Below, piece by piece: positions 53,293-61,996 of a stretch of DNA of 64,000 bases. The notes below the pieces were generated by a model that saw nothing but the letters and a program-made list of their open reading frames with translations, was not told the DNA's origin and searched no databases. Each line of letters begins with the position of its first letter. Within the stretch, counting starts at the first letter, position 1. The DNA comes from Clostridia bacterium (GTDB lineage: Bacteria; Bacillota; Clostridia; Oscillospirales; Acutalibacteraceae): NCBI GenBank assembly GCA_017428525.1, contig JAFRQQ010000013.1, positions 124,001 through 188,000 on the forward strand, given 5' to 3'. A program made the position numbers and the translations under genes.

Positions 53293-53862
53293 TTACTCAT
53301 TTCTGCCCAGGGCAAAGGCTTTTTTATTCAGCTCGATGAATTTCGGGGGCACGCACTGCTCGAGCGCGGTTTCCCACTGCGCCTGGCTGAAATCGAAATG
53401 GCGGGAAAGCCGCCCCATCAGCGCAATATTCACGGCCTTCGCGGAGCCGGCTTCCTGCGCCACGGCCAGCGCGTCAAAGGCGTCCACCTGCGCACCGGAG
53501 GCTTCCATCTTGGCCAGCAGATCCGTCGGATACTCTGCGGCGCCCGTGATCACGGGCATGGGATCGATCTGCTGCGTATTGACGACGATGTGCCCGTTCG
53601 GGCGCAGATACTCCACATAGCGCGCCGCTTCGAGCAATTCGAACGAAACGATATAATCCGCCTCGCCTTTGTCAATCACGGGGGAATACACTTTGTCGCC
53701 GTAGCGCACATAGGTCACGACGCTGCCGCCGCGCTGGCTCATGCCGTGCACTTCGGACACTTTGACGTCATAGCCTGCCGTGAGCAGGATGCGGCCGAGG
53801 AGCTTGCTGGCCAGCAGCGAGCCCTGCCCGCCGACGCCGACGATCATGATATTCTTTGTCAT
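53293..53862 (-). CDS. iorB: Indolepyruvate:ferredoxin oxidoreductase, beta subunit
   Basis: IorB is the gamma-domain subunit that works with IorA to oxidise aryl-pyruvates (from Trp, Phe and Tyr) to aryl-acetyl-CoA with ferredoxin reduction. The 189 residues begin NIMIVGVGGQGSLLASKLLG, the pyruvate:ferredoxin oxidoreductase gamma-domain motif, followed by HGMSQRGGSVVTYVRYG. Length is the family standard. It overlaps the end of iorA by four bases (ATGA), so synthesis of the two subunits is coupled. With aminotransferases it gives a fermentation route for aromatic amino acids. Confidence 0.95.
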   Translation of the reverse strand: MTKNIMIVGVGGQGSLLASKLLGRILLTAGYDVKVSEVHGMSQRGGSVVTYVRYGDKVYSPVIDKGEADYIVSFELLEAARYVEYLRPNGHIVVNTQQIDPMPVITGAAEYPTDLLAKMEASGAQVDAFDALAVAQEAGSAKAVNIALMGRLSRHFDFSQAQWETALEQCVPPKFIELNKKAFALGRNE

Positions 53863-55595
53863 TTCGTTTCCCCTCCCTCAAACGCGCCGAAGGCGCAAAG
53901 CTGACTGCACACGCCGCAGCCCGTGCAGAGCGTGGCGTCCACATGGGCCTTGCCGTCGCGGAAGCTGATGGACGGGCAGCCGAGCTTCATGCAGGCGCGG
54001 CAGCCGCGGCATTTTTCCGGATCGACGGCGAGCGGCGGATTCGTCTTGACATATTTCAGCAGCACGCAGGGGCGGCGGCTGATGATGACGGAGGGTTCGT
54101 CCGCGGCCAGTTCTTCTTTCAGCACGCGGTCGGTCGCCTTGAGATCATAGGGATCCACCACGCGCACGCGGCGGAAGCCCATCGCGCGGCAAAGGGATTC
54201 CAGATCGATCTTGCCGGCGGGGTCGCCCTTGATGTTGTAGCCCGTGGTCGGGTTCTGCTGATGACCGGTCATGCCGGTGATGGAGTTATCCAGAATGATC
54301 ACGGTGGAATTGCTCTGGTTGTAAGCGATATTCGCAAGGCCCGTCATGCCGCTGTGCATGAAGGTGGAATCGCCGATGACGGCCACGGTTTTGCCCGCGA
54401 CCTCGTCGCCGAGCGCCTTGTTGAAGCCGTGCAGCGCCGAGATGGAGGCGCCCATACAAAGCGTCATATGCATCGCAGACAGCGGCACCACCGCGCCGAG
54501 CGTGTAGCAGCCGATATCGCCGAGCACCGTGCATTTATTCTTGTTGAGCGTGTAGAACACACCTCTGTGCGGGCAGCCGGAGCACATCGCGGGCGGGCGC
54601 ATGGGCAGCGCCGCATCCAGCGCGCAGGCGTCCTTCGCGGGCAGGCCGAGCTTTTCCGCGATCAGATTCTGCGAGAATTCGCCGACGATCGGCAGCACAT
54701 CCTTGCCCGTGACCTCGATGCCCAGGGCGCGGCAGTGGTTTTCGATGATCGGATCCATTTCCTCGATCACGACCACCTTTTTGACAGAGGCGGCAAAGTC
54801 CCGGATCAGCTGCACGGGCAGCGGGTTGACCATGCCGAGCTTGAGCACGGACGCCGTGTCGCCGAAGACTTCCTTCGCATAGAGATAGCTTGTGCCGGCC
54901 GTGATGATGCCAAGGTCGCTGCCGCCGCGCTCCACGCGGTTGAAAGCGTCGGTTTCGGCCAGCGCCGTGAGCTTCGCCGTACGTGCCTCCACAAGGGGGT
55001 GCCGTTTCTTGGCGTTCGCCGGCATCATGACGTATTTGCCGATGTCGCAGGCATACGGCTTGCTGTATTCAACGCGTTCGCCGGTTTCCACCACGCTCTG
55101 GCAGTGGGAAACGCGGGTGCACATTTTCACGATCACGGGGGTATCGTATTCCTCGGAGAGCGCATAGGCCCGCTTGACGAAATCGAGCGTCTCGGCGGAA
55201 TCCGAGGGCTCGAGCATCGGCACCTTGGAGGCGATCGCGTGGTGACGGGAATCCTGCTCATTCTGCGAGGAATGCATGCCCGGATCGTCCGCCACGCAGA
55301 TCACCATGCCGGCGTTGACGCCGGTGTAGGACGCGGTATAGAGCGGATCGGCGGCGACGTTCAGGCCGACGTGCTTCATGCCGCAGAAGCTGCGTTTGCC
55401 CGCCATGGACGCGCCGAACGCGACCTCCATGGCCACCTTTTCGTTCGGCGCCCATTCGCAGTAGATTTCATCATATTTTGCCGCTTCCTCGGTCACCTCG
55501 GTGCTCGGGGTGCCGGGATAGCTCGACGCCACGGCGCAGCCCGCTTCATAAAGTCCGCGCGCAAACGCCTGGTTTCCTAACATGAGTTGCTTCAT
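53859..55595 (-). CDS. iorA: Indolepyruvate:ferredoxin oxidoreductase, alpha subunit
   Basis: The 578-residue subunit binds thiamine diphosphate and iron-sulfur clusters. The N-terminal pyrimidine-binding domain has SSYPGTPSTEVTEEAAKYD; the ThDP pyrophosphate domain has MCSGCPHRGVFYTLNKNKC and the GDS...N block AVIGDSTFMHSGMTGLANIA. The C-terminal ferredoxin domain has two [4Fe-4S] sites (CRGCRACMKLGCP and CTGCGVCSQLC). Order and length match IorA of anaerobic archaea and clostridia. First gene of the operon, with its own promoter at 55644. Low-potential electrons go to ferredoxin, which other genes in this window (split glutamate synthase) could use. Confidence 0.95.
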   Translation of the reverse strand: MKQLMLGNQAFARGLYEAGCAVASSYPGTPSTEVTEEAAKYDEIYCEWAPNEKVAMEVAFGASMAGKRSFCGMKHVGLNVAADPLYTASYTGVNAGMVICVADDPGMHSSQNEQDSRHHAIASKVPMLEPSDSAETLDFVKRAYALSEEYDTPVIVKMCTRVSHCQSVVETGERVEYSKPYACDIGKYVMMPANAKKRHPLVEARTAKLTALAETDAFNRVERGGSDLGIITAGTSYLYAKEVFGDTASVLKLGMVNPLPVQLIRDFAASVKKVVVIEEMDPIIENHCRALGIEVTGKDVLPIVGEFSQNLIAEKLGLPAKDACALDAALPMRPPAMCSGCPHRGVFYTLNKNKCTVLGDIGCYTLGAVVPLSAMHMTLCMGASISALHGFNKALGDEVAGKTVAVIGDSTFMHSGMTGLANIAYNQSNSTVIILDNSITGMTGHQQNPTTGYNIKGDPAGKIDLESLCRAMGFRRVRVVDPYDLKATDRVLKEELAADEPSVIISRRPCVLLKYVKTNPPLAVDPEKCRGCRACMKLGCPSISFRDGKAHVDATLCTGCGVCSQLCAFGAFEGGETK

Positions 55596-55643
55596 TCAAC
55601 ATCAAACTCCCAACTTGATAGACTCCTGCTGTTGGTTTTCAGC

Positions 55644-55672
55644 ATTATACCATACCGACCGCGGGTTTTCAA
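55644..55672 (-). promoter_or_regulatory. Promoter of iorAB-paaK-ACT
   Basis: Minus strand TTGAAA (55672-55667), 17-base spacer, TATAAT (55649-55644), 48 bases before the iorA ATG. Confidence 0.75.
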
Positions 55673-55733
55673 TATTTTTCGGCCGTTTTGAATACTTTAG
55701 ATAATATTTAACAAAAACTGAATATTTATGCAA

Positions 55734-57371
55734 TCATGATTCGTTTTCCCGCGCGACGAGGTTCTCCACGCAGTAGCGCTTGCGCAGCACGGGCTTTTCG
55801 ATCTTGCCGGTCGGGTTGCGCGGGATCTCGGCAAAGATGATCTTGCGCGGCCGCTTGTAGCGCGCGATCTTCAGGCAGAATTCGTTGACCTCGTCCTCGG
55901 TGAGCGTATAGCCTTCCTTGACCTCGATGATCGCCGCGGAGATCTCGCCCTGCCGGCGGTCCGGCATGCCGATGACGGCCACGTCCTTGATCGCGTCCAT
56001 CTGACGCAGGAAATCCTCGATCTGCACGGGATAGATATTCTCGCCGCCGCTGATGATGACGTCCTTTTTGCGGTCCACCAGGAAGATGAAGCCGTCCGGA
56101 TCCTCGCGCGCCATATCGCCGGTGAAGAGCCAGCCGTCCTTCAGGCATTCCGCGGTCGCCTCGGGATTGCGGTAGTAGCAGGTCATGACGCCGGGGCCCT
56201 TGACGCACAGCTCGCCGATCTCGCCGCGCGGCACGGTGTTGCCCGCAGGATCCACGATCTTGGTCTCCCAGCCGTAGCCGGCCTTGCCGATCGCGCCGAC
56301 CTTGTCGATATTCTCCACGCCCAGATGCACGCAGCCGGGGCCGATGGATTCGCTCAGGCCGTAATTCGTGTCATACTGATGGTTGGGGAAGACGGACTTC
56401 CAGCGCTTGATCAGGCTCGGCGGCACGGGCTGCGCGCCGATATGCATCAGCCGCCACGCGGAAAGGTCATACTGCGACAGATCGATCTTGCCGCTGTCGA
56501 TATCGTCCAGAATATCCTGCGCCCAGGGCACGAGCAGCCAGACGATTGAGCATTTTTCGTTGGCCGCCGCTTCAATGACGTATTTCGGCTTCGTGCCCTT
56601 GAGCAGCACGGCCTTGCTGCCGGAGATCAGGCTGCCGAACCAGTGCATTTTCGCGCCGGTGTGATACAGCGGCGGGATGCAGAGGAACACGTCGTCATGC
56701 GTCTGCCCGTGGTGCGCCTGCTCCACCTTTGCGGAGTGGGAAAGGCTGCGGTGCTTGTGCAGGATCGCCTTCGGGAAGCCGGTCGTGCCGGAGGAGAAAT
56801 AGATCGCGCCGTCATCGTCGTCCGTGAGCGGGATCTCGGGATTCTGGCTCGAGGCGTTCGCCGTGAGCTCCGTATAGCTTTCCGCAAAGCTCGGCGTGAG
56901 CCCCTCGCCCGCATAGATCAGCAGGCATTTTTTGCTCAGCTGATCCGCGATCGGCTCCAGACGGCCGATAAAGGAGGCGCCGAACACCATGATATCCACC
57001 TGGGCAAGATCCGCGCAATAGGCGATCTCGTCCGTGTCATAACGGAAATTGAACGGCACGGCAATCGCGCCGGATTTCAGAACGCCGAAATAGATCGGCA
57101 GCCATTCCAGACAGTTCATCATCAGGATGGCAACCTTGTCGCCTTTGCCGATGCCGCGGCTGAGCAGGAGGTTGGCAAAGCGGTTCGCCTTCTCGTTGAA
57201 GACGCTCCAGGTGATCTCGCGGCGGAAGGCGGCGGCGTGCATCGGCTCGGTCAGGGAAAACTCCTTCCAGGTCACGCGGCGCACTTCCTGAATCTCGGGA
57301 TTCAGCTCCACGAGTGCAACCTCATCGCCGTACTGCGCGGCGTTGCGTTCGAGTAATTCGGTAATCGGCAT
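55734..57371 (-). CDS. AMP-dependent acyl-CoA synthetase / ligase
   Basis: The 545 residues show the full set of adenylate-forming motifs: IYFSSGTTGFPKAILHKHRS (ATP loop, near residue 185), NYGLSESIGPGCV, GELCVKGPGVMTCYY, LFTGDMAREDPDGFIFLVDR, KKDVIISGGENIYPVQIEDF and the catalytic lysine in NPTGKIEKPVLRKRY. It belongs to the long- or medium-chain fatty-acid/aryl-CoA ligase branch; the substrate cannot be fixed from sequence. Its position beside iorA suggests that it might also act on aryl or branched acids. It is monocistronic with its own promoter (57450) and no clear terminator before iorA. Confidence 0.9.
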   Translation of the reverse strand: MPITELLERNAAQYGDEVALVELNPEIQEVRRVTWKEFSLTEPMHAAAFRREITWSVFNEKANRFANLLLSRGIGKGDKVAILMMNCLEWLPIYFGVLKSGAIAVPFNFRYDTDEIAYCADLAQVDIMVFGASFIGRLEPIADQLSKKCLLIYAGEGLTPSFAESYTELTANASSQNPEIPLTDDDDGAIYFSSGTTGFPKAILHKHRSLSHSAKVEQAHHGQTHDDVFLCIPPLYHTGAKMHWFGSLISGSKAVLLKGTKPKYVIEAAANEKCSIVWLLVPWAQDILDDIDSGKIDLSQYDLSAWRLMHIGAQPVPPSLIKRWKSVFPNHQYDTNYGLSESIGPGCVHLGVENIDKVGAIGKAGYGWETKIVDPAGNTVPRGEIGELCVKGPGVMTCYYRNPEATAECLKDGWLFTGDMAREDPDGFIFLVDRKKDVIISGGENIYPVQIEDFLRQMDAIKDVAVIGMPDRRQGEISAAIIEVKEGYTLTEDEVNEFCLKIARYKRPRKIIFAEIPRNPTGKIEKPVLRKRYCVENLVARENES

Positions 57372-57449
57372 GTGAATGCTCCTTCTTTCTTGATGCGATT
57401 TAGCGATTTAAAGCTTTTATGCTTTGACGCTTTTATGTGCTACAGTGCT

Positions 57450-57478
57450 ATTTTAACACAACCGGCAGGAAAAGTCAA
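57450..57478 (-). promoter_or_regulatory. Promoter of the acyl-CoA ligase gene
   Basis: Minus strand TTGACT (57478-57473), 17-base spacer, TAAAAT (57455-57450), 78 bases before the ATG. Confidence 0.75.
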
Positions 57479-57533
57479 CAAAAACTCTGCGGGAATCCTC
57501 CTCCCCCGCCCGTACTTTCTGCCTGCGTGAAAA

Positions 57534-57565
57534 ACGCATCCGCCGGGAAACCCTGACGGATGCGT
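57534..57565 (-). terminator. Terminator of potABCD
   Basis: ACGCATCCG (57565-57557 on the minus strand) pairs with CGGATGCGT (57542-57534) across a 14-base loop and is followed by TTTTTC. Confidence 0.8.
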
Positions 57566-57579
57566 CTGAAGGTGGATGC

Positions 57580-58854
57580 TCAGATGCTTTCGCGGTATTT
57601 CTTCCGCGCGTAGCGGAAGATAACGTAGGCCAGGCAAAGCAGCAGGAACACGCCGATGCAGATCGCGTATTTCCGCGCCTCGGGCGTGAGCTTTTTGCCG
57701 TCCGTCTGCTCGGCGCTGCCGCTGTTGACCTCGCCGAAGAAGAAATCGTGGGTGCCGGAGCCGGCGGTGGGAATGAAGTTCTTCACATCATCCCAGAGCG
57801 TGCTCATGAGCTGCAGCGTCTCGGGCGAAAGGTTGGTGAACAGCTGCGTCTTGAACGCGCCCTCCTCCGGGTACAGCAGCTCATTCTGATAATAGGTATA
57901 GTCCGGATTGGTGTAAACCTCGCTGTGCGGGCTGCCGTAGCAGATGTATTCCGCGTTCGCCAGCGCCACGTCGGGCTCGTTGAGGAAATCCAGATACAGC
58001 TCCGCGGCGCGCTTGTTTTTGGCGCCCTTCAGGATGCACACGGCGTCCACGAAATAATTCACGCCCTCCTTCGGATAAACGAAGGCCAGCGCCTCGTTGT
58101 TGTCGTGCATCGTGAGGTAATCGCCGACATAATACGGCGCATACGCGGCCTCGCCGCCCTCCATCTTGTTGAAGACCTCGTCGTTGACATAGACCGGGGA
58201 GACGTTTTTCTGATCCATCAGCAGCTCGGCGGCCACCTTCCACGCGACCGGGGATTCCATGTTGTAATCCATGCCGAGAATGCTCTGCGCGATCGCGAAG
58301 GCGTCGCGGGGATTGTTGAACATCAGAATGCGGTTCGCATAGTCGGTATCCCAGAGCGCGGTCCAGCTGTCCGGCGCCTCGTCCACCATGTCGGTGTTGT
58401 AGATCAGGCCGACATAACTGACCGTATAGGGAATGGAATACTCATTGTCGGGATCATAGGGCAGGTTGCGGTATTTTTCGGGGATATACTTGTAATTCGG
58501 GATGTTGTCGAAGTTGATCTTTTCGAGCATATCCTCGGCGATCATGCGCTCGATCATATAATCGGACGGGATGACCACGTCATAGGAAACGCCGCCGCCC
58601 TTGAGCTTGGAATACATGACCTCGTTGTTGTCGTACGTATCGTAAACGACCTCAATGCCGTATTTTTCCGTGAAGGCCTTGTTGACGTCCAGCGTGTCGT
58701 CCACGCCGTCGGAGATATACTCGCCCCAGTTGTAGACGTAGAGCTTTGTGCCGCGCAGGGCGTCGATCTCGCTCTGCGACGGCGCGGCCATCGCCGTCAC
58801 GCAGGGCAGGCAGGCCAGCAGCAAGGCAAGCAGCAGGCTGCAGATTCTTTTCAT
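57580..58854 (-). CDS. potD: Spermidine/putrescine-binding protein with C-terminal membrane anchor
   Basis: PotD captures polyamines outside the cell for the PotABC importer. The 424-residue protein has a signal sequence (ICSLLLALLLACLPCVTAMA), followed by TKLYVYNWGEYISDG, the first polyamine-contacting block, and VVIPSDYMIERMIAEDML. Unusually its C-terminus is YAICIGVFLLLCLAYVIFRY plus a basic tail, a membrane segment, whereas most Gram-positive PotD proteins are lipoproteins anchored at the N-terminus. A lipobox-like LLAC lies in the signal sequence, so both modes are possible. AGGAGG is eight bases before the ATG at 58854; an earlier start at 58872 would overlap potC. Last gene of the operon. 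Confidence 0.92.
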   Translation of the reverse strand: MKRICSLLLALLLACLPCVTAMAAPSQSEIDALRGTKLYVYNWGEYISDGVDDTLDVNKAFTEKYGIEVVYDTYDNNEVMYSKLKGGGVSYDVVIPSDYMIERMIAEDMLEKINFDNIPNYKYIPEKYRNLPYDPDNEYSIPYTVSYVGLIYNTDMVDEAPDSWTALWDTDYANRILMFNNPRDAFAIAQSILGMDYNMESPVAWKVAAELLMDQKNVSPVYVNDEVFNKMEGGEAAYAPYYVGDYLTMHDNNEALAFVYPKEGVNYFVDAVCILKGAKNKRAAELYLDFLNEPDVALANAEYICYGSPHSEVYTNPDYTYYQNELLYPEEGAFKTQLFTNLSPETLQLMSTLWDDVKNFIPTAGSGTHDFFFGEVNSGSAEQTDGKKLTPEARKYAICIGVFLLLCLAYVIFRYARKKYRESI

Positions 58855-58868
58855 ACCGGAACCTCCTC

Positions 58869-59678
58869 TCACTTTTCTTTGCGTCTGGCGCGCTCATCGC
58901 TCTTGCGCTGCATGAAGTTATAGAGCAGCAGCAGCACAAGGATGCTCACGAAGATCAGCGCGGACAGGGCATACATATCGGGCTTGACGCGCTTTTTCGT
59001 CATGGCAAAAATGGCGATCGGCAGCGTCTGGAAGCCGGGGCCGCTGGTGAAATAGCTGATGATGAAATCATCCAGCGACAGCGTGAAGGCCATGATCAGA
59101 CCGGTCAGGATGCCCGGCATGATCGACGGCAGCACCACCTTGAAGAAGGCGGAAACCGGCCGGCAGCCGAGATCCTGCGCCGCCTCGGCCAGATTGGGAT
59201 CCGTCTGCCGGAGCTTGGGCAGCACGGTGAGGATCACATAGGGCAGGTTGAAGGTGACGTGGGCGATCAGGAGCGTGCCGAAGCCGAGCACGGCGTCCAT
59301 ATGGATCAGCCGCCCGACGAACACAAAGAGCAGCATCATGGAGATACCGGTCACGATCTCCGGATTCATCATCGGGATATTCGTCGTCGCGAGCAGGCCG
59401 GTCTTGGCCGGGCCCTTCTTCATCTTGTCAATACCGACGGCCGCGGCCGTGCCCAGGACCGTGGCCAGCACGGAGGAGCTGACGGCCAGCACAAGCGTGT
59501 TGCGGAAGGCCTGCAGCGTCGCGCTGTCATGCAGCAGGCGGCGATACCACTGCAGGGAAACACCTGCGAAGACGCTGGTGCTGTTGGATGCGTTGAAGGA
59601 GAAAATCAGCAGCACCAGGATCGGCGCATACAGGAAAAAGAACACGAGGAAGAGATAAATACGGGATCCGATTTTCAT
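58869..59678 (-). CDS. potC: Spermidine/putrescine ABC transporter permease
   Basis: The 269-residue membrane protein has six predicted segments beginning with YLFLVFFFLYAPILVLLIFS and the EAA permease loop EAAQDLGCRPVSAFFKVVLP that docks on PotA. Sequence is of the PotC type (AVGIDKMKKGPAKTGLLATT). The start overlaps the potB stop (ATGA) and the operon order potA-potB-potC-potD is the classic one. Confidence 0.94.
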   Translation of the reverse strand: MKIGSRIYLFLVFFFLYAPILVLLIFSFNASNSTSVFAGVSLQWYRRLLHDSATLQAFRNTLVLAVSSSVLATVLGTAAAVGIDKMKKGPAKTGLLATTNIPMMNPEIVTGISMMLLFVFVGRLIHMDAVLGFGTLLIAHVTFNLPYVILTVLPKLRQTDPNLAEAAQDLGCRPVSAFFKVVLPSIMPGILTGLIMAFTLSLDDFIISYFTSGPGFQTLPIAIFAMTKKRVKPDMYALSALIFVSILVLLLLYNFMQRKSDERARRKEK

Positions 59679-60502
59679 ATGGCCATCCCCTCCTCATCTC
59701 CGGTGAAGCGGTTCATGACCGCCATGCTGATCAGGATCAGCACCATCAGCACGAGCGAAAGCGCCGCGCCGAGATTGTAGTTGTAGGACTGCTGGAACTG
59801 CCGCTCGATCACGTCGCCGATCAGGTCGAAGGCGCCGCCGCCGAGCTTCTGGGAAATATAGAAGGTGCTCACCGAAGGCACGAACACCATCGTGATGCCG
59901 GAAACGACGCCGGGCATGCTCATCGGAATGATGCAGCGGCGGATCACGGTCAGGCGGCTGCCGCCGAGATCCTGCGCCGCCTCCACCATGGAGCGGTCGA
60001 GCTTGGCCATCACCGAATAGATCGGCATGATCATATAGGGCAGGAAGTTATAGACCATGCCCAGGATCACGGCGAAAGAGGTGTTGATCATATGCACGCG
60101 CGGCAGGCCGAGACTGGCCAAAAAGCCGTTGATGATGCCGTTTTCATCCTCAAGGATCGCCATCCAGGAATAGGTGCGGATCAGGAAGCTCATCCACATG
60201 GGCAGCATCACCAGCAGCACCATCGTGCGCTGAATGTTTTCCGTTTTCTGCGAAATCAGATAGGCCGTCGGATACGCGATCACCAGACAGATCAGCGTCG
60301 CGACGATGCCGAACCAGATCGAACGCAGGAAGGTCGGCAGATATTTGCTCAGCGCGGACACATTCTCCGTCGTAAACGCCCCCGAAGCGTCGGTGAAGGA
60401 ATAGTAAACGACGAAGATCAGCGGCGCAATGATGAACAGCGCCGCCCAGACAGCGTAGGGCGACGCGATCACGTTGAACCGGGAGGTCGAATGCCTTTTC
60501 AT
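59675..60502 (-). CDS. potB: Spermidine/putrescine ABC transporter permease
   Basis: The 275-residue permease has six segments ([19 protein letters not shown] at the start) and the ABC-docking loop [20 protein letters not shown]. It pairs with PotC to form the channel. The ATG overlaps the end of potA (ATGA). Confidence 0.94.
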   Translation of the reverse strand: MKRHSTSRFNVIASPYAVWAALFIIAPLIFVVYYSFTDASGAFTTENVSALSKYLPTFLRSIWFGIVATLICLVIAYPTAYLISQKTENIQRTMVLLVMLPMWMSFLIRTYSWMAILEDENGIINGFLASLGLPRVHMINTSFAVILGMVYNFLPYMIMPIYSVMAKLDRSMVEAAQDLGGSRLTVIRRCIIPMSMPGVVSGITMVFVPSVSTFYISQKLGGGAFDLIGDVIERQFQQSYNYNLGAALSLVLMVLILISMAVMNRFTGDEEGMAI

Positions 60503-61629
60503 GCCTCTTCCTCCTCGTCCGGATCGGGATCGGACAGCTCGTCGAATTCATCGGAGAAGGAGCTGTAATCGCCGAACATGCCGGAGTATTCGGATTTCTT
60601 CATGATGTGAATGGCGTCCGGTTCGATATAAAGGCCGATATTGCTGCCCTCGGCGTGGAAATCCGTCGTCTGGATCATCCACTTGAAGCCGCCGATATCG
60701 ACGATGATCTCATAGTGCACGCCCTTGAAGGTCACGGAGGTCACCGTGCCCTTGAGCTGCCCCTGCCCGACCGGCACAACGTCCACATCCTCGGGACGCA
60801 CGACCACGTCGACCGCCTCGTTTTTCGCGAAGCCCTTGTCCAGGCACTCGAAGCGCGCGCCGGAGAACCGGACCAGGCAGTCGTCGAGCATGTTGCCGTC
60901 GAGAATATTGCTCTCGCCGATGAAATCCGCCACAAACGCGTTTTTCGGCTCGTTGTAAATATCCATCGGGCTGCCGATCTGCTGGATCACGCCGCCGTCC
61001 ATGACCACGACGGTGTCGCTCATGGAGAGCGCTTCCTCCTGATCGTGGGTCACATAGATGAAGGTGATGCCCAGGCGCTGCTGAATATTCTTCAGCTCCA
61101 CCTGCATATCCTTGCGCAGCTTGAGATCGAGCGCGCCGAGCGGCTCGTCGAGCAGCAGCACACGGGGCTTGACCGCGAGCGCGCGGGCGATGGCCACACG
61201 CTGCTGCTGGCCGCCGGAAAGGGAATTGATGTTGCGCTTGTTGAAGCCCTTGAGGTTGACGAGCGCAAGCATCTCCTCCACGGTTTCTTTGATCTGTTTT
61301 TCGGGGATGCGGCGAATGCGCAGACCGAACGCGACGTTCTCGTAGACGTTCAGGTGGGGAAAAAGCGCATAACGCTGGAAAATCGTGTTGACCTGACGCT
61401 TGTGCGGCGGCAGATGCTTCACGCTTTTGCCATCAAAAATAACCTCGCCTTCGTCGGGATCGATAAAGCCGGCGATGATCCGCAGGGTGGTGGTCTTGCC
61501 GCACCCAGAGGGACCGAGCAGCGTTATGAATTCCTTGTCACGAATGTTGAGGTTCAGATCGTTCAGCACCTGATTATCCCCGAAGGTCACGGAGATGTTT
61601 TTCAACTCAATGATCGCAGTTTCGTTCAC
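60499..61629 (-). CDS. potA: Spermidine/putrescine ABC transporter ATP-binding protein
   Basis: PotA hydrolyses ATP to drive polyamine import. The 376-residue protein has Walker [20 protein letters not shown], the signature [20 protein letters not shown] and Walker [17 protein letters not shown], followed by the H-loop [10 protein letters not shown] and a C-terminal TOBE regulatory domain. The C-terminus is very acidic ([13 protein letters not shown]). The start is a GTG at 61629 after GAGAGGGG; no ATG is near. About 150 bases of GC-rich leader precede it. Confidence 0.95.
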   Translation of the reverse strand: MNETAIIELKNISVTFGDNQVLNDLNLNIRDKEFITLLGPSGCGKTTTLRIIAGFIDPDEGEVIFDGKSVKHLPPHKRQVNTIFQRYALFPHLNVYENVAFGLRIRRIPEKQIKETVEEMLALVNLKGFNKRNINSLSGGQQQRVAIARALAVKPRVLLLDEPLGALDLKLRKDMQVELKNIQQRLGITFIYVTHDQEEALSMSDTVVVMDGGVIQQIGSPMDIYNEPKNAFVADFIGESNILDGNMLDDCLVRFSGARFECLDKGFAKNEAVDVVVRPEDVDVVPVGQGQLKGTVTSVTFKGVHYEIIVDIGGFKWMIQTTDFHAEGSNIGLYIEPDAIHIMKKSEYSGMFGDYSSFSDEFDELSDPDPDEEEEA

Positions 61630-61779
61630 TTATGCAGCCCCTCTCTGCCCTCTCGGTAGGCCGGCCGGCCCCCGATCTTCGGCAATTGATAGATAGAATG
61701 ATGCCCCGCCGCAGCCGCCCCACGCGGCGCCGACGGGAACACTGAGAAACACACAGACTCATAGCCTGTTACAAAATTA

Positions 61780-61808
61780 ACTATAGTGCAAAAGGCAGCA
61801 AATGTCAA
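61780..61808 (-). promoter_or_regulatory. Promoter of potABCD
   Basis: Minus strand TTGACA (61808-61803), 17-base spacer, TATAGT (61785-61780). The leader to the GTG at 61629 is about 145 bases and GC-rich (61660-61740) with possible hairpins, class unknown. Confidence 0.75.
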
Positions 61809-61928
61809 CAATTATTTTTGTAATCTCTTGAAAAAACAAGTGATATGCAGATTTATTCTTTGCTTTTCTCTCGTTTTCTCCCGCATGCTCTTGTTTTCTC
61901 CTGTTTTCTCTATTTTTCCGGTGTATCA
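61809..61928. other. Noncoding stretch with phased T/C (A/G) tracts
   Basis: Part of the 367-base gap between potA and the symporter gene. GTTTTCTC occurs at 61873-61880, 61893-61900 and 61903-61910, i.e. at intervals of 20 and 10 bases, with related pyrimidine-rich phrases around. Helically phased tracts can bend DNA or act as an UP-type element above the potA promoter. No gene seen. Confidence 0.4.
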
Positions 61929-61979
61929 AAAAATCAGCGGCGCCGCATGGAATCCGCACGCAGCGCCGCCGTTGATTTC
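61929..61979 (-). terminator. Terminator after the symporter gene
   Basis: GCGGCGC (61969-61963, minus strand) pairs with GCGCCGC (61943-61937), extended by AAATCA/TGATTT; followed by TTTTTTG. Confidence 0.7.
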
Positions 61980-61996
61980 TTAAAGGTTCAATTCGC

